From an uncultured Sulfitobacter sp. (lineage in GTDB: Bacteria; Pseudomonadota; Alphaproteobacteria; Rhodobacterales; Rhodobacteraceae), in NCBI GenBank assembly GCA_937928635.1, contig CALFWM010000046.1, positions 1 to 64,000 on the forward strand: a DNA stretch of 64,000 bases. Reading direction: 5' to 3'. The notes beneath the pieces are model-generated. The model did not search any database. It saw nothing but the letters and a program-made list of their open reading frames with translations, and was not told the DNA's origin. This document shows positions 55,593-63,605 of the stretch, one piece after another (position 1 is the stretch's first letter; each line of letters starts with the position of its first letter). The position numbers and the translations under genes are program-made.

Positions 55593-56024
55593 TTAAGCGG
55601 CGACGCCGGGCCTGTCCAGCCACGCCTTGGCGCGGGGCGCGCCCGCCATGCCAATCAGCATCGCCACCAGAAACACCAGCCCGCCAAGGCCGCCATAGCT
55701 GAGCGAGGCGAGAGCCGGGCCGGGGCACAGCCCCACCAGCCCCCAACCGGCCCCAAACAATACCGCCCCCAGGATCAGATTGCGGTCAAGCGCAGGGTCA
55801 GGTTTGGCCGGAAAACTGCCGCCAGCAAGCGGTGCGCGCGTTGCGGTCAGACGCCAGGCAAAAAACATCGGCACAATCGCCCCGCCCATGACAAAGGCCA
55901 GGGTCACGTCCCATGCGCCAAAGAAATCAAGGAAGCCCTGCACCTTGGCGGTGTCCGTCATGCCAGAGAGATGCAAACCGGTGCCAAACAGGCCGCCCAC
56001 AAAGAGGGAAATCACCATCCGCAT
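55593..56024 (-). CDS. YeeE/YedE-type membrane protein (half, DUF6691-like)
   Basis: Membrane protein of 143 aa with about four helices: MVISLFVGGLFGTGLHLSGMTDTAKVQGFLDFF, VLFGAGWGLVGLCPGPALASLSYGG. The sequence GLCPGPAL carries a conserved cysteine of the sulfur-transport family. Paired with the upstream gene to form a complete YeeE/YedE-like unit, as in PmpA/PmpB. Confidence 0.88.
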   Translation of the reverse strand: MRMVISLFVGGLFGTGLHLSGMTDTAKVQGFLDFFGAWDVTLAFVMGGAIVPMFFAWRLTATRAPLAGGSFPAKPDPALDRNLILGAVLFGAGWGLVGLCPGPALASLSYGGLGGLVFLVAMLIGMAGAPRAKAWLDRPGVAA

Positions 56025-56025
56025 C

Positions 56026-56454
56026 TCAAATTCCCCCAGCTAAGGCGCGCAGCGCGACCACCATCAGCGCGCCAGCGGCGATGTAAACCAGTGTCGCCAC
56101 AATCCCGCGGGGGCTCAGCCGGGAGATCCCACAAACCCCATGCCCTGACGTGCAGCCATTGCCGATGCGCGTGCCCAGCCCCACCAGCAGCCCGCCCGCG
56201 ATGATCAGGCCCAGATTGCTGGTGATGTGGGTGTTGACGCTTGGCGCGCTGAAGAATTGCAAAATCATCGGCATGCAGATCAACCCGGCCAGAAACATCA
56301 GTCGTTCCCGCATTTCGTTGCGGGCCGAGCCCTCAATCAAGCCGCCCAAAATGCCGCTGACGCCCATGATGCGGCCATTGCCCAGCAGGTAAAGTGCAGC
56401 CGCACAGCCAATCATCAGGCCGCCCGTCAGACCCCAGAACCAGTCTACATTCAT
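56026..56454 (-). CDS. YeeE/YedE-type membrane protein (half)
   Basis: Membrane protein of 142 aa: GLTGGLMIGCAAALYLLGNGRIMGVSGILGGLIEG, GGLLVGLGTRIGNGCTSGHGVCGISRLSPRG. The NGCTSGHGVCGISRLS motif is the hallmark of YeeE/YedE sulfur-compound transport. One bp separates it from its partner gene. Likely moves thiosulfate or persulfide sulfur. Confidence 0.9.
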   Translation of the reverse strand: MNVDWFWGLTGGLMIGCAAALYLLGNGRIMGVSGILGGLIEGSARNEMRERLMFLAGLICMPMILQFFSAPSVNTHITSNLGLIIAGGLLVGLGTRIGNGCTSGHGVCGISRLSPRGIVATLVYIAAGALMVVALRALAGGI

Positions 56455-56463
56455 GTTTTTCTT

Positions 56464-57342
56464 TCAGAGCTTGTTGATCGGGAGTTTCAGCATCACCGAG
56501 CCGTCCTCCTCCGGTTCAGGCATGTTGCCGGCGCGCATGTTGATTTGCAGCGACGGCACAATCAGTTTGGGCATCGAGAGGTTTGCATCGCGGGTTTCGC
56601 GCAAGGTCACAAAATCATCCTCCGCCGCACCGCCGCCGATGTGGACGTTCTTGGCCTTTTGTGCGCCTACGGTGGTTTCCCAGGCAAATTCCTCGCGCCC
56701 CGGGGCTTTGTAGTCATGGCCCACAAAGATGCGCGTGTCATCCGGCAGGCTCAGGATGCGCTGGATGGAATTATAGAGATCATGGGCCGAGCCGCCGGGA
56801 AAATCGCAGCGCGCCGTGCCAAAATCGGGCATGAACAGCGTGTCACCCACAAACCCGGCATCACCAATGACATAAGTGAGACAGGCGGGGGTGTGCCCCG
56901 GCGTGTGCATCACATCTGCGCGCATCTGACCGATATGAAAGCTGTCACCATCTTGGAACAAGGCGTCAAACTGGCTGCCATCGCGCTGAAACTCCGTGCC
57001 TTCGTTAAAGACTTTGCCAAAGGTGTCCTGAACGGTGGTGATCTGTGCGCCAATGCCAATCTTGCCGCCCAGTTTTTCCTGCAAATAGGGCGCGGCAGAC
57101 AGGTGATCGGCATGCACATGGCTTTCCAAAATCCACTGGGTGTTGAGGTTCTTGTCGCGCACAAAATCAACAATCCTGTCCGCAGAGGAGGTATCCGTGC
57201 GCCCGGCGGCATGGTCAAAGTCCAGCACGGAATCAATGATAGCGCAGGCCGACCCGTCAGGGTCCTGCACCACGTAGCTGACGGTATTGGTGGCCGTGTC
57301 GAAAAACGCGGTGACATGCGGTGAGGCATTTGGCAGGGTCAT
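56464..57342 (-). CDS. blh: MBL-fold persulfide dioxygenase-like hydrolase (Blh)
   Basis: Metallo-beta-lactamase protein of 292 aa: HVHADHLS (metal ligands), MHTPGHTPACL, FVGDTLFMPDFGTARCDFPGG and the GHDYKAPGRE region. It is of the ETHE1/Blh type that oxidises glutathione persulfide. First gene of the operon, with GGGGGAG RBS and a start at MTLPNASPHV. The usual ArsR-type repressor BigR is not adjacent. Confidence 0.9.
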   Translation of the reverse strand: MTLPNASPHVTAFFDTATNTVSYVVQDPDGSACAIIDSVLDFDHAAGRTDTSSADRIVDFVRDKNLNTQWILESHVHADHLSAAPYLQEKLGGKIGIGAQITTVQDTFGKVFNEGTEFQRDGSQFDALFQDGDSFHIGQMRADVMHTPGHTPACLTYVIGDAGFVGDTLFMPDFGTARCDFPGGSAHDLYNSIQRILSLPDDTRIFVGHDYKAPGREEFAWETTVGAQKAKNVHIGGGAAEDDFVTLRETRDANLSMPKLIVPSLQINMRAGNMPEPEEDGSVMLKLPINKL

Positions 57343-57420
57343 GGGGGAGGCTCCTGAATAACTGCCCAAAACATATCAACTATTGAATGTGCTTCAAGGC
57401 CGCAGGATAGCACGTTTTAG

Positions 57421-57636
57421 TCAGCTCAGGAATATGCCGACAATCACCATCATCAGCCCGAGAACGGACAGAAACAGCGCCCCCAGATTGACGGGCATGA
57501 CCGCCCTCAGAGTTGCGCGCATGGCCGCGTCATCTTGGCCGCTGCGCTTGGCGCGGCTGACCTTTAGAATGCACCAGATCAATCCGGCAAGCCCGACAAG
57601 GGACAAGACAGCCCCAGTCCAGATCAACAAATCCAT
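57421..57636 (-). CDS. Small two-helix inner-membrane protein
   Basis: Protein of 71 aa: two predicted helices (LLIWTGAVLSLVGLAGLIWCILKV and VNLGALFLSVLGLMMVIVGIFL) joined by a basic polar loop (SRAKRSGQDDAAMRATLRAVMP). A good RBS (AAGGAG) precedes the ATG. A longer reading frame upstream extends into the promoter of gapR and is less likely. Function unknown; conserved in related bacteria as far as I recall. Confidence 0.75.
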   Translation of the reverse strand: MDLLIWTGAVLSLVGLAGLIWCILKVSRAKRSGQDDAAMRATLRAVMPVNLGALFLSVLGLMMVIVGIFLS

Positions 57637-57760
57637 CAGCGGCTCCTTATGCCTGTGGTGGGGGTGGCCTAGTTGAAACATGCCAGCGGGGCAAGTCTTG
57701 CTTGCGAGCGCAAGAGGGGGCGCGTAACACAGGGCAAACATCCACAGCAGGAGAGCGCCC

Positions 57761-58045
57761 ATGAGCGATCAAGCCACAAACCCCGATGTCGTTGAAAGCG
57801 CAGGCGATGCAACCTACCGCGTGACCGCCAATGAGTTGCGCCAGTTTGTGGAGCGCATCGAGCGGCTGGATGCGGAGAAAAAGGACCTGGCCGAGCAGCA
57901 AAAAGAGGTCATGGCAGAGGCCAAGGCGCGCGGCTATGACACCAAAGTGATGCGCAAGGTGATTGCCCTGCGCAAACGGGATGCAGACGACATTGCCGAA
58001 GAAGAAGCGGTGCTGGAGATGTACAAAGAAGCGCTTGGCATGTGA
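57761..58045 (+). CDS. gapR: GapR-family (DUF2312) nucleoid-associated protein
   Basis: Protein of 94 aa: YRVTANELRQFVERIERLDAEKKDLAEQQKEVMAEAKARGYDTKVMRKVIALRKRD is the full GapR signature, a coiled-coil protein that binds overtwisted AT-rich DNA ahead of replication and transcription. Length matches the family. GAGAGC before the ATG is the likely RBS. Divergent from the small membrane protein. Confidence 0.93.
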   Translation: MSDQATNPDVVESAGDATYRVTANELRQFVERIERLDAEKKDLAEQQKEVMAEAKARGYDTKVMRKVIALRKRDADDIAEEEAVLEMYKEALGM

Positions 58046-58052
58046 GCGCGGC

Positions 58053-58157
58053 AAGGCCGTGTGGGCCATGGGGTGAAAGCCCTCTTGCACAAGGGCCAGC
58101 AGCCCAATAGAAGGGCGGAAATTTGCACCCGAGCCGGTAGGCACGGCCCTTTTCTTA
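58053..58157 (+). ncRNA. Structured 5' leader of tig (candidate cis-regulatory RNA)
   Basis: The 123-bp spacer between gapR and tig folds as a closed multi-branch structure. An outer stem pairs AAGGCCGTG (58053-58061) with CACGGCCCTT (58142-58151) and is followed by TTTCTT, as in a terminator. Inside are hairpins GCCCT/AGGGC (58079-58096) and GCCC/GGGC (58101-58116). A three-codon ORF (ATG GAG CAC TAG, 58157-58168) abuts the tig ATG. It may be a gapR terminator, a tig attenuator, or both. Confidence 0.5.
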
Positions 58158-58168
58158 TGGAGCACTAG

Positions 58169-59503
58169 ATGCAGGTCAATGAGACGCTGAACGAAGGTCT
58201 GAAACGCGGTTACAACATCACCGTGACAGCTGCCGAACTTGACGCAAAGGTCAATGAAAAGCTGGTCGAAGCCCAGCCCGAAGTCGAGATGAAAGGGTTT
58301 CGCAAGGGCAAAGTGCCGATGGCATTGCTGAAAAAGCAGTTTGGCCCGCGCATCTTGGGTGAGGCCATGCAGGAAGCCATCGACGGTGCCATGGGCGCGC
58401 ATTTTGAAAAGTCCGGTGATCGCCCCGCGATGCAGCCCGACGTCAAAATGACCAACGAAGACTGGAAAGAAGGCGACGACGTTGAAGTTGCCATGTCCTA
58501 TGAGGCGCTGCCGGAAATCCCTGAGCTGGACGCGAGCAAGATCAAGCTGGAAAAGCTGGTGGTCAAGGCTGACGACGAAGCGATCACCGAAGCACTGGCC
58601 AACCTCGCAGAAACCGCGCAGGATTTCAAAGCGCGCAAGAAAGGTGCCAAAGCCAAAGACGGCGATCAGGTCGTTATGGATTTTGTCGGCAAAGTGGACG
58701 GCGAAGCCTTTGAAGGTGGGTCCGCCGAGGATTATCCGCTGGCATTGGGCTCCAATTCCTTTATCCCCGGTTTTGAAGAGCAGCTGGTTGGTGTGAAAGC
58801 CGGTGAGGAAAAGTCTGTCACCGTCAACTTCCCCGATGATTATCAGGCCGAGCACCTCAAGGGCAAAGAGGCTGTGTTTGACTGCACGATCAAAGAGGTC
58901 AAAGAGCCTGTTGCCGCTGAGATCAATGATGAACTTGCCAAGAAATTTGGGTCAGACGATCTGGAGGCGCTCAAAGCGCAGATTTCAGAGCGTCTGGAGG
59001 CCGAATACGCCGGCGCATCCCGCGCGGTCATGAAACGTGGGTTGCTGGATGAGCTGGACAAGATGGTCAGCTTTGATCTGCCACCGTCGTTGGTGGAGAC
59101 CGAAGCCGGCCAGATCGCGCACCAGCTGTGGCACGAGGAAAACCCGGAGGTTGAGGGGCATGACCACCCCGAAATCGAAACCACAGAAGAGCATACCAAA
59201 CTGGCCACACGCCGCGTGCGTCTGGGGCTGTTGCTGGCAGAGCTTGGCCAGAAGGCCGAGGTGGAGGTCACCGACGCCGAAATGACCCAGGCGATCATGA
59301 ACCAGGCGCGTCAGTATCCGGGCCAGGAGCGCCAGTTCTTTGAATTTGTGCAGCAGAACCAGCAGATGCAGCAGCAAATGCGCGCGCCCTTGTTTGAGGA
59401 CAAGGTTGTGGATCACATCGTGGAAAGCGCGAAAGTGACCGAAAAGGAAGTTTCCAAAGACGATCTGCAAAAGGCAGTCGAAGCATTGGAAGACGAAGCG
59501 TAG
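58169..59503 (+). CDS. tig: Trigger factor peptidyl-prolyl isomerase
   Basis: Protein of 444 aa. N-terminal ribosome-binding domain with the signature GFRKGKVP (residues 39-46, giving the L23 contact), the FKBP-type PPIase domain near 150-240 ([47 protein letters not shown]) and a C-terminal helical substrate cradle. It chaperones nascent chains. RBS GGAG. A strong terminator follows. Confidence 0.97.
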   Translation: MQVNETLNEGLKRGYNITVTAAELDAKVNEKLVEAQPEVEMKGFRKGKVPMALLKKQFGPRILGEAMQEAIDGAMGAHFEKSGDRPAMQPDVKMTNEDWKEGDDVEVAMSYEALPEIPELDASKIKLEKLVVKADDEAITEALANLAETAQDFKARKKGAKAKDGDQVVMDFVGKVDGEAFEGGSAEDYPLALGSNSFIPGFEEQLVGVKAGEEKSVTVNFPDDYQAEHLKGKEAVFDCTIKEVKEPVAAEINDELAKKFGSDDLEALKAQISERLEAEYAGASRAVMKRGLLDELDKMVSFDLPPSLVETEAGQIAHQLWHEENPEVEGHDHPEIETTEEHTKLATRRVRLGLLLAELGQKAEVEVTDAEMTQAIMNQARQYPGQERQFFEFVQQNQQMQQQMRAPLFEDKVVDHIVESAKVTEKEVSKDDLQKAVEALEDEA

Positions 59504-59530
59504 CCCGCGTTTCTGTGCTAAAATTGAAGA

Positions 59531-59558
59531 GGCCGCGCATGGATGTGTGGCCTTTTTT
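59531..59558 (+). terminator. Rho-independent terminator of tig
   Basis: GGCCGCGCAT pairs with ATGTGTGGCC (wobble pairs in the middle) and six T residues follow. It begins 28 bp after the tig stop. Confidence 0.9.
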
Positions 59559-59588
59559 ATGTCTCAGCATGATATCTTCGGGCGAGGT

Positions 59589-59663
59589 GCCGCCAAGCCG
59601 GGGCTTGGCGGATGAGGGTTTTCCACCCTCATACTCCCGGGGAAGAGTTAAGGCCAGAAAGAG
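59589..59663. repeat. Dispersed 75-bp repeat, copy 2
   Basis: Near-identical to 43186-43261 (first 52 bases identical). The two hairpins are conserved. It lies between the tig terminator and the convergent aox gene, so both copies are downstream of genes rather than in promoters. Confidence 0.92.
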
Positions 59664-59700
59664 AGCCGGTTAGAGACAATCGCGAGGGCGCGCGCAGGGA

Positions 59701-60345
59701 TCAGGCCGCCATTTGATCGGCCATTTCATGATTGCGGTCGCGGTGCCCGGCCTCATCCGCGCGCACCACAATCACCACGTCGCGCAAGGTTGCGTCCTGG
59801 TGCAGGGACCAATAATCGATGGCCAATTGTGGGGCGGGCACGTTTTCAATGTGGCCTGCGTCAATCTCACAAAGGTATTGGGTGTAGCTGATCACCGCTT
59901 CTTCCTCCAGATAGGCAACCATGCGGTGGGCCGTGCGCGGGGCAAAGAGGTAGAGGAAAAAGTAGAAGTTATAAAAGACTGCCTGACCGATCATGATCAG
60001 GATCCGCTCAGACCTGCTGGGCTCCGCGATGTTGATGAATGTCATCAGGTGCATGCGTTCATTTTCGGCCTCATCCAGCAGTTCGCGGATAAATCCCTCG
60101 TCCTCGCGGATGTGGCGGATCGCTTTGAGATGTTGGAGCAGTCCCCCCACCATGCCGGGCACGGCTGCCACGGTTTCCAGCACCACAGCGCGGTGGCCAT
60201 ATCGTTTGGAAAAGACACTGTCGGCAAAGATGCGCATGAATTACACGGTGCGCAGGGCAATCCGGTCATGGATGTCTTTGGGCGGTGTGTGCTTGACCAT
60301 CGCTTCTTGGGCAAGTGCGGGCTGGTCCTCTATCCGGTCGGGCAT
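59701..60345 (-). pseudogene. aox: Alternative oxidase interrupted by an in-frame stop
   Basis: From ATG at 60345 (RBS AAGGAG) the frame reads MPDRIEDQPALAQEAMVKHTPPKDIHDRIALRTV then TAA (60241-60243), then continues in the same frame as [33 protein letters not shown]. The whole reading would be about 214 residues, the normal size. The di-iron site is intact: Glu in LETVA, ENERMH, EEEAV and RADEAGH. Membrane helices remain. The stop sits where family members have a Lys in TVKxLRF, so a single base change (AAA to TAA) may explain it. A restart at ATG 60237 (no RBS) could still make a 178-aa core. Could also be a sequencing error. Confidence 0.75.
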
Positions 60346-60418
60346 GGTCTTCTCCTTACTGTTGCACCTGACGTGGGGGCAGTTGCACAGAAGAGAAGGG
60401 GCCTGCGGCAATCTGCAC

Positions 60419-60445
60419 ATGCGGCATTTTGGCCATGCCGCATGG
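60419..60445 (-). terminator. Hairpin after the cyclic-nucleotide phosphodiesterase gene
   Basis: CATGCGGCAT and ATGCCGCATG form a perfect 10-bp stem with a 7-nt loop, 23 bp past the stop at 60468. No U tract follows, so it may be a processing or stability hairpin. Confidence 0.55.
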
Positions 60446-60467
60446 CGTGTTTCAGGTTGGTTTTACC

Positions 60468-62426
60468 CTATAGCGCGATGCGGAACCGCGCAAAGCCGTC
60501 GGCACCATCCCCGGCAGGTTCCATGGTGACGCCTTTGACCTCATCCACATAGTTTGCGGCATTTGGCCCGGTTTCAAAAATTACCGTGGTGTCCGCAAGG
60601 GGGGCAAAGGTCCAGTTGGCATCGGCACGTGGGCTGATCGTGCCCTTGTCAACGATGTAACGCACGATCACGTCGCGGTTGGTGTCGGGCCCTTCAAAGA
60701 TGATGGTATCGCCCTTGGCCCCCGGAAAATCACCGCCGCCAGAGGCACGGTAGTTGTTGGTGGCAATGATGAATTCCGCATTCATGTCCAAAGGGGCACC
60801 GTTGAATTGCAGGTTCACAATGCGGTTCGCATTTTCATCCAGCAAGACACCTTTGGGGTCAAATTTTGAGGGCTGGCTGAGGTCAATCTGGTAGGTCACG
60901 CCGTCCATCACATCAAAGTTGTAGCTGGGAAAGGACGGGTTGAGCAGCGGTTGATCCGTGCCCCCCGGAGTGACCTGATTGAACATGCCGGCCGAGCGTT
61001 CGAGCCAGTCTTTGACCTGCGCCCCCGTCACACGCACGGCGCGCACGGTGTTGGGATAAAGGTAAAGGTCAGATACATTTTTGATCGCCACGTCACCCTT
61101 TGGCACATCGGTGAAATACTCAGGTCCACCACGCCCGCCGGCCTTGAACGGTGCGGCGGCAGACAGGATCGGCAGGCCCTCGTGCGCTGTGCCTTTCATC
61201 ATCTGCGCGATATACCACATCTGCGCGTTTGAGACGACCTGCACCGACGGGTCATCCGCCACCAGCGCGAAATAGCTGTGCAGGTTGGCATCTGTTTTGC
61301 CCACAGCGCGGCGCACATAGGCCAGTGTTTCGTCATGTTCTTTCTGGACAGAGGCCAGAATGTCTGGCGCGCTTTCCACAAGGGCGGTGGTGGAGCGGTC
61401 CTCGTTGCGTTTGGAGATCGGGCGCGCCTCAGCCGCGTGGCTTGCGATGCGCCACTCGTTGCCGTCGCGTTCTAGCATCAGGTCAATCAGGCCAAGGTGG
61501 CTGCCCCAGAACCCGCCCATGGTGGCGGGTTTGCCGTGGATTGTGCCCGCTGTTGCGTCCACGCCCGCGTAATCCGCATAGGTGCCCGAGGGGAAAACCA
61601 GATGGCTGTGCCCGGTCAGGATTGCGTCAATCCCCTCAACCGCGGCCAGCGGCACAGAGGCGTTCTCCATCAGGTCCGTTTCATTGGCAGCGCCGATGCC
61701 CGAGTGCGACAGGGCAATGATCAGATCAGCGCCGGCTTCTTTCATCTGAGGCACATAGGCGCGTGCGGCCTGCAGGATGTCGCGGGTTTGCACATTGCCC
61801 TCAAGGTGGCGGCGGTCCCAGTTCATGATCTGGGGCGGCACAAAGCCGATCAGCCCGATCTTGATCGGATGGCTGGTGCCTGCGCCATCGGTTAGCGTGT
61901 GATCCAGGATCACGTAGGGCGGCAACAGGGTGGTGTCTTTGGTCGGCTCGCCACCCATTTCCTTGACCACATTGGCGCTGACCACGGGAAAGTCACTGCC
62001 CGCCAGGGATTTCATCAGGAAATCGAGGCCATAGTTGAATTCATGGTTACCAAGGGTCGATGCATCAAACCCCAGTGTGTTCATCGCCTGTATGACGGGG
62101 TGCATGTCGCCTTCCTTCATGCCGCGTTCATAGGCGATGTAATCGCCCATCGGATTGCCCTGTAAAAAGTCGCCATTGTCCAGCAGCAGCGTATTGGTCG
62201 CCTCGGCGCGAATCTCTGAGATGATGGAGGCCGTGCGGGCCAGACCAACCGTGTCGCGCGGCTTGTCGGCGTAATAGTCGTAGGGAAAGACGTGCACGTG
62301 CAGGTCGGTTGTTTCCATCAGGCGCAGGTGGGCCTGATTGGCGGCTGCGTTGACGGAAAACGGGTGCAATGCGAGCAGCCCGGCGGAACCTGCAAGAAAA
62401 TGACGGCGGTTAAGGCGGAGGGTCAT
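60468..62426 (-). CDS. cpdB: 2',3'-cyclic-nucleotide 2'-phosphodiesterase/3'-nucleotidase
   Basis: Protein of 652 aa. Tat signal (LRLNRRHFLAGSAGLLALHP). Calcineurin-like metallophosphoesterase domain with the complete ligand set: TTDLHVH, LDNGDFLQGN, GNHEFNYG, ALSHSGIG and LTGHSHLVF. The C-terminal 5'-nucleotidase domain has LSAAAPFKAGGRGGPEYFT and NNYRASGGGDFPG. Periplasmic nucleotide scavenging. Start ATG at MTLRLNRR. Compare the SoxB-like protein at 32029, which has the same fold but lacks these ligands. Confidence 0.94.
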   Translation of the reverse strand: MTLRLNRRHFLAGSAGLLALHPFSVNAAANQAHLRLMETTDLHVHVFPYDYYADKPRDTVGLARTASIISEIRAEATNTLLLDNGDFLQGNPMGDYIAYERGMKEGDMHPVIQAMNTLGFDASTLGNHEFNYGLDFLMKSLAGSDFPVVSANVVKEMGGEPTKDTTLLPPYVILDHTLTDGAGTSHPIKIGLIGFVPPQIMNWDRRHLEGNVQTRDILQAARAYVPQMKEAGADLIIALSHSGIGAANETDLMENASVPLAAVEGIDAILTGHSHLVFPSGTYADYAGVDATAGTIHGKPATMGGFWGSHLGLIDLMLERDGNEWRIASHAAEARPISKRNEDRSTTALVESAPDILASVQKEHDETLAYVRRAVGKTDANLHSYFALVADDPSVQVVSNAQMWYIAQMMKGTAHEGLPILSAAAPFKAGGRGGPEYFTDVPKGDVAIKNVSDLYLYPNTVRAVRVTGAQVKDWLERSAGMFNQVTPGGTDQPLLNPSFPSYNFDVMDGVTYQIDLSQPSKFDPKGVLLDENANRIVNLQFNGAPLDMNAEFIIATNNYRASGGGDFPGAKGDTIIFEGPDTNRDVIVRYIVDKGTISPRADANWTFAPLADTTVIFETGPNAANYVDEVKGVTMEPAGDGADGFARFRIAL

Positions 62427-62592
62427 GGCAGCGTCCTTTTTGGATGAGAGATGGCCCATGTTTGCGCCCGTGCGGGCGTAAGACAAGGGCCAAATTCCAG
62501 TTTTGAGCAAAGGGGTCAGGCCCTGCACAAATCTGATGCGCTTAAGTGTTCGCCGTCACAAGCAAATTTGCAAAAAAGGCTGATGGCGGCAT

Positions 62593-63069
62593 TCAGCCGG
62601 GGCGCAATCCGGTTTCCACCAACATGCCCCGACGCTTGGCTTCAAAATAGTAACCACGGGCATACCAGCTGATCGCGGTGTCATGATCACCATCTGACAG
62701 CAACCATGCGCCGCGCAGGTATTTCAGGGAAAATTCCAGATTGGTGTCCGCATCCAGCAAATCGTTTGGCTGGCCCTGAAACCCCATCGAACGTGCGGTT
62801 GCGGGCAGGATTTGCAGCAAGCCATAATAGGGCCCATTGCGTGCGGCCGGGTTGTGCGTGCTTTCGCGGATCGCAAGTTTGTGCACCAGCGGGCGCGGCA
62901 GGGCGTAGTGATCTGCCCAACGGTTGATCTTGGCGCGCAGTTCCGGTGTTTCGTTGGGATAAAGGGGCACATCAACAGGTGCGGGAGCCGGGGCCGGATC
63001 ACTGCCGCAAGCCGCAAGAGGTGCCGCGCCGAGTAAGAAGATAAGGTGACGTCTGTTAAGAGAGGGCAT
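62593..63069 (-). CDS. SLT-type lytic transglycosylase lipoprotein
   Basis: Protein of 158 aa. Lipobox LGAAPLAACGSDP after a Tat-like basic start (LNRRHLIF), a Pro/Ala-rich spacer, and an SLT domain with the catalytic Glu in AIRESTHNPAARNGPYYGLLQILPATA. Cleaves peptidoglycan. Start at MPSLNRRHL. Outer-membrane attachment is likely. Confidence 0.9.
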   Translation of the reverse strand: MPSLNRRHLIFLLGAAPLAACGSDPAPAPAPVDVPLYPNETPELRAKINRWADHYALPRPLVHKLAIRESTHNPAARNGPYYGLLQILPATARSMGFQGQPNDLLDADTNLEFSLKYLRGAWLLSDGDHDTAISWYARGYYFEAKRRGMLVETGLRPG

Positions 63070-63187
63070 GGCGCTTTGAGACTGGATCAGGTTGCCGGAC
63101 ACTGCGTGGTTTTGCGGTGCCCGACAAGGTCAGATCGAAGGGTCTGGCAGGTTTCTGCGCATACGGCCCTGCGCAGGGGGGCCGCGC

Positions 63188-63424
63188 TTAGAAATCGAAG
63201 ATTTCGCTCAGGAAACTGTCGCGTTTCTTTTTCTTGCGCGGGCGCTCGTCATAACGATCGCGTGCGGGCGCGCTGGCCGCGGGGGCGGCAGGTACGCTGC
63301 GTTCAATGATCTTGTCCAACTCACCCCGGTCCAGCCAGACACCGCGACATTGCGGGCAGTAATCAATTTCAACACCGTTGCGGTCTGTCATGACCAGTTG
63401 GCTTCCGTCGAGCGGGCATTGCAT
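63188..63424 (-). CDS. Zinc-ribbon (TFIIB-type) small protein
   Basis: Protein of 78 aa with the zinc ribbon MQCPLDGSQLVMTDRNGVEIDYCPQCRGVWLDRGELDKII (CPxDG and CPxCxGVWLDRGEL), then an Ala/Pro and basic linker (RPRKKKKRD) and an acidic end (EIFDF). Typical of the zf-TFIIB family of unknown function. Confidence 0.9.
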   Translation of the reverse strand: MQCPLDGSQLVMTDRNGVEIDYCPQCRGVWLDRGELDKIIERSVPAAPAASAPARDRYDERPRKKKKRDSFLSEIFDF

Positions 63425-63548
63425 GGATAAGGGTCCTCCTGTGTGTATTGCTCACAAATGGGAGGCAGAGCGGGTGCAAACAAGGTCATGCGACAAAACG
63501 ACATGGCTGGCATTTTAAGGATTTGGTTTGCGACACGACGCAAAGCAC

Positions 63549-63579
63549 AAAAAAAAACCGCGCAGCAGATGCCACGCGG
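63549..63579 (-). terminator. Terminator of rplI
   Basis: The minus strand has CCGCG...CGCGG (63558-63579) followed by nine T residues (63549-63557). A T-run on the other side makes it bidirectional. It lies 26 bp past the rplI stop. Confidence 0.85.
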
Positions 63580-63605
63580 CTTTTTTGATATTTTCAAAGC
63601 GTGGT

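Noticed and set aside
58046..58168. tRNA-like or known riboswitch in the tig leader
   Set aside because: The outer stem resembles an acceptor arm but there is no T-loop motif, D-arm or CCA, and it matches no riboswitch consensus I know.
57647..58855. Open frame of about 402 codons on the minus strand across gapR and tig
   Set aside because: It would span two strongly supported plus-strand genes and the structured leader; no domain seen.
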